Positions 30,808-36,199 of a stretch of DNA of 36,199 nucleotides are shown here, one piece after another. Origin of the DNA: Bacillaceae bacterium Marseille-Q3522 (GTDB lineage: Bacteria; Bacillota; Bacilli; Bacillales; Cytobacillaceae). Where the stretch lies: positions 1 to 36,199 of the forward strand of contig JAGKQJ010000027.1 of assembly GCA_017898095.1 (NCBI GenBank). Direction: 5' to 3'. The number at the start of each line of letters is the position of its first letter. Position 1 is the stretch's first letter. A program made the position numbers and the translations under genes. The notes beneath the pieces are model-generated. The model was not told the origin of the DNA. It worked only from the letters and a program-made list of their open reading frames with translations, and did not search any database.

Positions 30808-33800
30808 TTATCCAATCTCTTCAGGAAGAATAATGTTAATTCCATTTGCAAGATGTCTAGTCCTAAAAGTGAATTTTAAATCATCTTCTTCTTCTGGAAT
30901 TGTAAATACTATAACCGCTTTTACATATCCATTTTTGTCGGTTATTTTACCATTCTCCCATTTTTCACTCTCAATAATCGTAACTTCAGTAGGATAATAA
31001 TGAGTTTTAGTTTTATTCGAATATAGCTTGAAATGAATTTTAGGATTCAATTCATCCGGTACAGTATCTAAATTTTCATAGTTAAATTCAAAAGCAAAGT
31101 TTTTCGTTCCATTTTTATTTGTCGGTACTTCTCCCCTGTATTCTTGAATTAGAAATTTCTCCGTGGTAGTATCGAATAATTCACCCAATTGAAGATCATT
31201 AGAATACTCAGTTATTTCACTTTCTTCTTTTTGATTATTTCCCCCTGAAGAGCCATTAACAGTATTATTAATCTCTATATCATTACCAGTGTTATCCGTG
31301 TTTTCTTTCGCCACTTTTCCTATTGTAGGTGCAAGGATTTCACTGCCTTTGGCAGATGTATTTGCCGCTTGTTCCATTTCTGCCATTTCCGGTGCCACTT
31401 GAATCATCGTATAAATGAATCCTGTGAACAAGAGACAGGAAGCGGCGAGTATGCCCCATTTGAACCGTTTTTCGATTGCTTTCCGGTTGGAATAGCTTCC
31501 GGCCATCCCTTGGGTAGGAAGGATTTTCACTGCCCGCTCTGCAGGTAAAATTGCCCCGATAAAACCGACGATGACCGGGATCAATCCTGTCGCAAGGAGA
31601 AACCACAGCTCTTTTGTTGGAAACTGGCGGTACATGGCCCACATCATCGCAATCGCCAGCACCAATCCAAGCACCGCGGCGAAGAATCCGCTCAGCATTC
31701 CTTCTATCAAGACAACGAGGCGGACGTGTTTATTCTGCCATCCTACGGCTTTTAAGAGGGCGATTTCCTCTCTCCGCTCCGCGATGTTTTGCCACATGAT
31801 TTCCGCCGTTGTTAAGACCGCAATCAAAAGTGCCACGGCCATGGCGGCATAATGCACCGGTCCGACCTCTAATGCTACATATTGGCCAAGCCAGGTTGTG
31901 AACATCACGCCTCGCAATCGGAGGGTAATGTATAAAAAGAAAGCAAGCAGGGCGGCCGGTAACGAAATGGCGACAATCGACAACAAGCTGCGCCGCCATT
32001 TTCCGATCAGGTGGTGAAAAGCCAGGGAGCACAAGCCTCTTGTTGGCATTACCCGCTTGCTGCCCTTTGATACCTCTCCGGTCCGCATCGTTTCATACGG
32101 CGAAATTTTTCGCACAAGGTAAGCGGGAATCACAGCCCCAAGCACATAAACAACAAAGCCGAATATCCCTGTCAACAGGAAGCGGGCGGGGGATATTGCC
32201 GTATCACCGGCTGCGTAGACGATCCCGAGGATAAGCCAAGAGATCATCGCGATAAACAATCCTAGCATTGCTGACTCTAAAAACAGCAGTTTTGTCAACT
32301 GCCCAGGACGCCAGCCGACTGCCAGTAAAACAGCGAATTCTTTTCTCCTTGCATATAAGGAAACGAGACTTGTTGCCCAAACATAAACAACCGCTACTGC
32401 CATGACACTGGCAATCACTCCGGCAAAGCCGACACTTGTTTCGCGGAAGATTGCAATTGAAGAACCGATTTTTACCCATGGTTGCTGGAGCCAGCCAACT
32501 GCTTTGTCTTCATTGATTGACGGAACGTAGGTTAACGTCGGCTGCGGGGAAGACCCTAACGTAATATCGGTTATTAACCCGGTCTCCTCCTCAATTTGCG
32601 CTGCCACTGCTTCCAGCTTTTGCTTGCTTTCCTCACTCATGCTGGAAACACCCGCGACTTTTACGCGAATCGCCGCAATCGGCTTATCGCCAAGTATTTG
32701 CTCCGCCGCCTCGAGCGTTGTTAACATGCTGGGCGGATTCGTCAGAAAATCGTACGGATTGTCTGTCGGTTTTAATTCGCTCGGAGGATTGATCGGCTCT
32801 GCGTTTTCATCGAGCACAAGTTCCGCTGATGCCGGACGGTATGTTTCCATCGGCAGTTCATTCGTCGGGTCTTTGGCAATATCCAGTTTTCCCGGGTCGT
32901 AAAAGCCGATCCATTGTGGATTGATCCGTGGCCAATCTTCCGAGTTATCCCCAAAAATAACAGGCTCGCGAAAGGATTCCGTTCCTGAAAAAGCCGGGAT
33001 GTCATCATTGTTCTGATGCCTTGCTAACTGATAAGCAAACGGCCACCTGTTAGAAAAAGGACTTGCTACTTCTGTATATTGCAACGGACTTGTGCGAAAA
33101 CTCATCCAGTTTCCAGCTGAGTTGTTTTTCACATAATTGCCCTCAAATGGTTCCCCACTTTCCATATCAATTCCCGTGATGCTATTCACAAATAATTGAA
33201 AGGCTTCTTCCCCGGTAAAAGACAAGCTTTCTGCTTCTGTTCCTTTTACCGTATCCAAATACGTTTCACCGCCATTTTCTCTTACCATTTCCATCGTTTC
33301 TGCTGCTGTTTCCGGATCGTTAAATGGAAGGTCAAGACGCTCAAAGGTAAAATTAATTTCTTGATCAACAAAGGGATGGTTGTTTACGATGACAGGTATA
33401 TTGTGTATAGACCCAAAACTTGACTCTGTTGTAATGCTTTGATCATTTTCATTGAAATAGCGGCTTTCCCCTAATGAAAGAATTGCCTGGTCAAGCCCGA
33501 CTAATTTCGCCTCTTGCTCCGGATCAATTCCGGCTAATAAAGCGTAAGTACCTACGGTTAAATCTTCGCTTGTCCCGCCGACACCGTATTCAGGATCTTT
33601 CCCATCGGGATTCCAACTTCCTTTTGGGAAATAAAAATTATACATGAAAATATTATCATTTACACCGGTATCTGTTATTATCTCAGCGTTTTTCCTGTAA
33701 AGCCCCGTATCTTCCAACTGAACGTTTCCAAAATTAACTTCATACCCGGTATACCCGATCATCGCAATCGGTGCCGCAACCTCTACATCCGTTATTGCTT

Positions 33801-34086
33801 TGATGGTTTCATATTGTTCCATGCTGATGCCGCCGTTTAATCCGCTTAAATAATTCGGTTCGAGTAGGTTTTTTTCTTCTGTGACACTTTGGGTTCCTTC
33901 CGGGCGGACAACGATGTCATAGGAAGCCGACCAGCGGTTTTGCAACGAATCCATCACTGTCTCTTTATTGGCCTCGGAAAGTCCGACCAAATAGCTTAAG
34001 CCGGAGCTGATAATGAAGGCACCGACAAGTAATAGGATAAACCGCTCTTTGTTTCGCCAGCAGTTTTGCCAGATGAAACGGATCAT
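30808..34086 (-). CDS. Large FtsX/MacB-like ABC permease with extra C-terminal domain
   Basis: A 1092-residue membrane protein. A first helix (about 15-37) is followed by a long extracellular region (to about 545), a first FtsX core of three to four helices with A-R-R-K-E-F-A-V-L-L-A-V-G-W, a further helix, and a second FtsX core with E-R-R-E-E-I-A-L-L-K-A-V-G-W. This double-FtsX layout fits lipoprotein or peptide/lantibiotic-type exporters. After the last helix (about 875-897) come about 195 further residues: a linker rich in Asn, Gly and Glu, then a beta-rich-looking domain ending I-I-L-P-E-E-I-G. That tail is not usual for the family and would be extracellular. Start: ATG overlapping the ATPase stop (ATGA) after AAAGGGG. 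The substrate is unknown. Confidence 0.85.
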   Translation of the reverse strand: MIRFIWQNCWRNKERFILLLVGAFIISSGLSYLVGLSEANKETVMDSLQNRWSASYDIVVRPEGTQSVTEEKNLLEPNYLSGLNGGISMEQYETIKAITDVEVAAPIAMIGYTGYEVNFGNVQLEDTGLYRKNAEIITDTGVNDNIFMYNFYFPKGSWNPDGKDPEYGVGGTSEDLTVGTYALLAGIDPEQEAKLVGLDQAILSLGESRYFNENDQSITTESSFGSIHNIPVIVNNHPFVDQEINFTFERLDLPFNDPETAAETMEMVRENGGETYLDTVKGTEAESLSFTGEEAFQLFVNSITGIDMESGEPFEGNYVKNNSAGNWMSFRTSPLQYTEVASPFSNRWPFAYQLARHQNNDDIPAFSGTESFREPVIFGDNSEDWPRINPQWIGFYDPGKLDIAKDPTNELPMETYRPASAELVLDENAEPINPPSELKPTDNPYDFLTNPPSMLTTLEAAEQILGDKPIAAIRVKVAGVSSMSEESKQKLEAVAAQIEEETGLITDITLGSSPQPTLTYVPSINEDKAVGWLQQPWVKIGSSIAIFRETSVGFAGVIASVMAVAVVYVWATSLVSLYARRKEFAVLLAVGWRPGQLTKLLFLESAMLGLFIAMISWLILGIVYAAGDTAISPARFLLTGIFGFVVYVLGAVIPAYLVRKISPYETMRTGEVSKGSKRVMPTRGLCSLAFHHLIGKWRRSLLSIVAISLPAALLAFFLYITLRLRGVMFTTWLGQYVALEVGPVHYAAMAVALLIAVLTTAEIMWQNIAERREEIALLKAVGWQNKHVRLVVLIEGMLSGFFAAVLGLVLAIAMMWAMYRQFPTKELWFLLATGLIPVIVGFIGAILPAERAVKILPTQGMAGSYSNRKAIEKRFKWGILAASCLLFTGFIYTMIQVAPEMAEMEQAANTSAKGSEILAPTIGKVAKENTDNTGNDIEINNTVNGSSGGNNQKEESEITEYSNDLQLGELFDTTTEKFLIQEYRGEVPTNKNGTKNFAFEFNYENLDTVPDELNPKIHFKLYSNKTKTHYYPTEVTIIESEKWENGKITDKNGYVKAVIVFTIPEEEDDLKFTFRTRHLANGINIILPEEIG

Positions 34087-34775
34087 ACGGCCTCGCCCCT
34101 TTGATCAGACAAAACCGCACCGTCTTTCATGGAAATGATCCGCTGGGCTTTTGTCGCAAGCTTCGGGTCATGGGTTACGAATAAAACGCCGCAATTTTCT
34201 TCTTCATTTAATTGCTGCAGTAAATCAAAGATCCGCTCTCCGGTTGCACTGTCCAGGTTGCCGGTCGGTTCATCGGCCAATAGCCAGCCGGGTTTATGGA
34301 CAATGGCACGGGCAATGGCAACACGCTGTTGCTGCCCGCCGGACAATTGTGACGGAAGGGCATTCATTTTGTCCTGAAGACCGACTTCTTCGATGACTTC
34401 CTCGGCTCGTTTTATCTTGTTGTAGGAAACTTTGCGCGCAAACAATGGTGTGAGGACATTTTCTAAAGCTGTTAAGGTAGGCAAAAGGTGAAATTGTTGA
34501 AAAATAAAGCCGATGTTTTCAAAGCGGAAATCCGCTATTTTCTTTTTGTTACTTTTGATAACTTCCTCCCCGTCATAAAGGATTTTTCCCCCTGTCGGCG
34601 AATCGAGCGTCCCAATTAAACTGAGCAAAGTCGACTTTCCCGACCCGGAAGGGCCGATAATCGAAGCAAACTCTCCTTTCTTAAAAGTCAAGCTGACATT
34701 TTGTACAGCGTTCGTGACGACACCGTCACCGCTATATGATTTTTCTAAACCGCTGCAGACAATCGTCTCGGACAT
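34083..34775 (-). CDS. ABC transporter ATP-binding protein (MacB/LolD type)
   Basis: A 230-residue ATPase partnering the permease encoded just downstream. Walker A is I-G-P-S-G-S-G-K-S-T-L, signature L-S-G-G-Q-Q-Q-R-V-A-I-A-R-A, Walker B W-L-L-A-D-E-P-T-G-N-L-D and switch His in V-T-H-D. Its length and motifs place it in the group that drives FtsX-type permeases by mechanotransmission. Start: ATG after AAAGGGGG. It overlaps the permease by 4 bp. A sigma-A-like promoter is at 34823-34851. Confidence 0.92.
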   Translation of the reverse strand: MSETIVCSGLEKSYSGDGVVTNAVQNVSLTFKKGEFASIIGPSGSGKSTLLSLIGTLDSPTGGKILYDGEEVIKSNKKKIADFRFENIGFIFQQFHLLPTLTALENVLTPLFARKVSYNKIKRAEEVIEEVGLQDKMNALPSQLSGGQQQRVAIARAIVHKPGWLLADEPTGNLDSATGERIFDLLQQLNEEENCGVLFVTHDPKLATKAQRIISMKDGAVLSDQRGEAV

Positions 34776-34822
34776 TGAAATTTCCCCCTTTAAGAAATTA
34801 TTTGTAAATTGGCTCTCTTTCT

Positions 34823-34851
34823 ATTAAATTATAAAAATTGGGATTTGTCGA
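34823..34851 (-). promoter_or_regulatory. Promoter of the ABC transporter pair
   Basis: Read on the - strand, TCGACA and TTTAAT are separated by 17 bp, each one mismatch from consensus. They lie about 50 bp before the ATPase start. The remaining gap to 35015 shows no gene. Confidence 0.5.
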
Positions 34852-35027
34852 TACAGTAGACATAATTTTTAGAAAATTCATCTCAAAAAAATGTCATGAA
34901 TCGGCATTTACTAGCTTATTAATAACCGTTTTTGTACACTAGTTACATTTTCCGGCTTAAATGGAAAGAATATTCCTTGTTCCATGTTGTTCTAATTTTG
35001 GGGATAGGTCAGGATGGTGAGAAAAAA

Positions 35028-35146
35028 ATAACTCGCTTATTTCCGGTCCGCAATCGGCGATTCCGGTATGTGCCATCCCGACAAATAAGAAACTTATGAT
35101 CGCCCGTGTTGTATATAAATTAACGGAAACATATGTACAAAACTGA
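35028..35146 (+). pseudogene. 3' fragment of an acetate/propionate kinase gene
   Basis: The frame encodes S-L-I-S-G-P-Q-S-A-I-P-V-C and ends Y-V-Q-N-stop like the intact kinase, with changes V to A, E to K twice, D to V and K to E. Only about 38 codons of the gene remain and there is no start. The high share of amino-acid-changing differences fits relaxed selection. Confidence 0.8.
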
Positions 35147-35219
35147 TAGAATGTATAGGATAGGCAACTTTTTTAAAAAATGAAGTGAACATACAGAGAC
35201 GTTTAAAAATATATAAATC

Positions 35220-35247
35220 GAAGCAGCGGTAATCAGTCCGCTGCTTC
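35220..35247 (-). terminator. Terminator downstream of the DedA-like gene
   Basis: GAAGCAGCGG/CCGCTGCTTC hairpin, identical stem to 30721-30748, with a T-rich tail on the - strand. As part of repeat copy 2, it now lies where it can end the 35382-35999 transcript. Confidence 0.65.
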
Positions 35248-35381
35248 TCAATTTATACCTACGAGAATAAGCAGGCTGCTGTATCATTGAAATAGTGATC
35301 ATCTTTAAAAATGGCGATTATCTGATGTTATCTTAAATATTTTTCATGATCCGTAAGATTTAATCACGTTATAGAAGGAGA

Positions 35382-35999
35382 TTAGCTTGATTTTTCCACG
35401 CTATTCTTTACTGAGTCAGCATTTGTGATTATTTGCTTGCTTTTGCTTTTCTTCTTCTTGAGAAAGAAATAGATGACTAACAGAATGACAGCAACACCGG
35501 TGAAAATATAGGAAAGGTAACTGTCAATAAATTGTTCTGCCGCTCTTCCGTAAAAATAGAAAAGGATACCAACTATATAAAATTTACAAGCCCTTCCAAT
35601 CGCTGCGTATCCGATCAGTTTCCAAAGCGAATAGTGAAAACAGCCTGATAAGATCGTAAATACTTTAAACGGAATTGGCGTAAAAGAACCGATCAATATC
35701 GCCGCTTCCCCGTTGCGGGAAAAAGAAGTGGTAGCAGCTTCGACCCATTCCTTTTTAAGAATTTTATATAGAATAGAATCTCCAAGCAAACGGCCGATTA
35801 AATAACCTAAAGGGGTTCCCAGTAAACAAGCGATATAGCCGACAGTGGCTAGCCATATGGCTGATGATGGATGAAGCAGGCTCAAGGAAACCTGAAGAAA
35901 AAAAGCGGGAATTGGGAAAAATATTGCATCAATAAATGAATGAATAAACATCCCGATATATCCAAATTCTTTAAAAAATTCAACAATTGATTCCAGCAT
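35382..35999 (-). CDS. DedA/VTT-domain membrane protein, YqaA-like
   Basis: A 205-residue integral membrane protein with four to five hydrophobic helices and a highly basic C-terminal tail (K-K-K-K-S-K-S-K). Family features include F-I-D-A-I-F-F-P-I-P near the N-terminus, G-Y-L-I-G-R-L-L-G-D, and the re-entrant region I-L-I-G-S-F-T-P-I-P-F-K-V-F-T-I-L-S-G. DedA-superfamily members act as lipid scramblases or flippases and influence membrane homeostasis; the exact substrate is open. Start: ATG at 35999 after AAGGGG. It is transcribed alone toward the terminator in repeat copy 2. Confidence 0.82.
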   Translation of the reverse strand: MLESIVEFFKEFGYIGMFIHSFIDAIFFPIPAFFLQVSLSLLHPSSAIWLATVGYIACLLGTPLGYLIGRLLGDSILYKILKKEWVEAATTSFSRNGEAAILIGSFTPIPFKVFTILSGCFHYSLWKLIGYAAIGRACKFYIVGILFYFYGRAAEQFIDSYLSYIFTGVAVILLVIYFFLKKKKSKSKQIITNADSVKNSVEKSS

Positions 36000-36199
36000 G
36001 GCAAGACCCCTTATTATTTTTAATAAATTGTAACATTAATAAACGTTGTAAAGAAAGTTAAAGGTATTAAAATTTTTGTAAATTTTTTTGCAGTAAAACC
36101 CCAATGCTGTCGGTTAAGAGAAGTCGACATGCAAATGTAAATACAAACATTACAAAAAATTCTGAAGAAAGTTTCACTTTATATTATCTATCTTTAAAA
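36000..36199. other. AT-rich end of window without gene
   Basis: Very AT-rich sequence upstream of the DedA-like gene. It should hold that gene's promoter, but no confident hexamer pair is seen and no ORF is supported. Confidence 0.5.

Larger units (their letters stand above)
35016..35295 (+). repeat. Direct repeat copy 2: diverged kinase 3' end
   Basis: Partner of 30505-30795 in the same orientation. The two copies bracket the ABC transporter genes (about 4.2 kb). Similarity begins around 35016 with a small indel and fades after 35295. Confidence 0.85.

Noticed and set aside
1-36199. CRISPR arrays, tRNA or rRNA genes, intact insertion sequences, prophage genes
   Set aside because: No regularly spaced identical repeats, no cloverleaf or rRNA sequence and no transposase or phage protein was seen.

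Overview
This window looks like a chromosome segment of a low-GC Gram-positive bacterium of the Bacillaceae type. The evidence is the strong AGGAGG-type ribosome binding sites, frequent TTG/GTG starts, an AbrB-family regulator, CcpA-type cre boxes, an RpiR-controlled maltose PTS locus and B. subtilis-like protein families. The species cannot be fixed from the sequence alone.

Layout. 1-13130 is a mixed housekeeping and accessory stretch: a nitroreductase; a maltose/maltose-6-phosphate locus (PTS transporter malP, 6-phospho-alpha-glucosidase malA, divergent RpiR regulator); a 51-codon unknown ORF; an Asp/Glu-type racemase divergent from a MocR-type regulator; an ElaA-like acetyltransferase; an SGNH/GDSL hydrolase coupled to an ABC ATPase whose permease partner has lost its middle; an AlaX alanyl-tRNA editing protein; a small membrane protein; and an AbrB-like regulator.

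13408-30638 is a nearly complete 1,2-propanediol utilisation (pdu) bacterial microcompartment locus. pduU-pduV come first. Then comes a + strand sigma-A promoter with a cobalamin riboswitch and terminator, aimed antisense at the activator gene pocR on the - strand. After that runs pduA-B-C-D-E-G-H-K-J-L-M-N-O-P-Q, a propanediol facilitator (pduF) and an acetate/propionate kinase. Shell proteins are PduA, B/B', J, K, N and U. B12-dependent diol dehydratase (PduCDE) and its reactivase (PduGH) make propionaldehyde. PduP and PduL convert it to propionyl-CoA and then propionyl-phosphate, the kinase yields ATP and propionate, PduQ regenerates NAD+, and PduO makes adenosylcobalamin. pduS, pduT and pduX are not present here.

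30640-36199 holds a FtsX/MacB-like ABC transporter pair on the - strand. It is flanked by two diverged direct copies of about 280 bp that contain the 3' end of the kinase gene. A DedA/VTT membrane protein follows.

Most notable signals: (i) the riboswitch-antisense-pocR arrangement, which parallels the AspocR system known from Listeria; (ii) a promoter, two-hairpin leader and terminator ahead of pduA; (iii) long hairpins with shared TGTTCAAAAG ends between pdu genes; (iv) ~21-nt phased AGGACA repeats between pduK and pduJ; (v) the kinase 3'-end duplication; (vi) an extra extracellular domain on the ABC permease. Homology statements rest on recognised motifs and remembered family features, not on searches.
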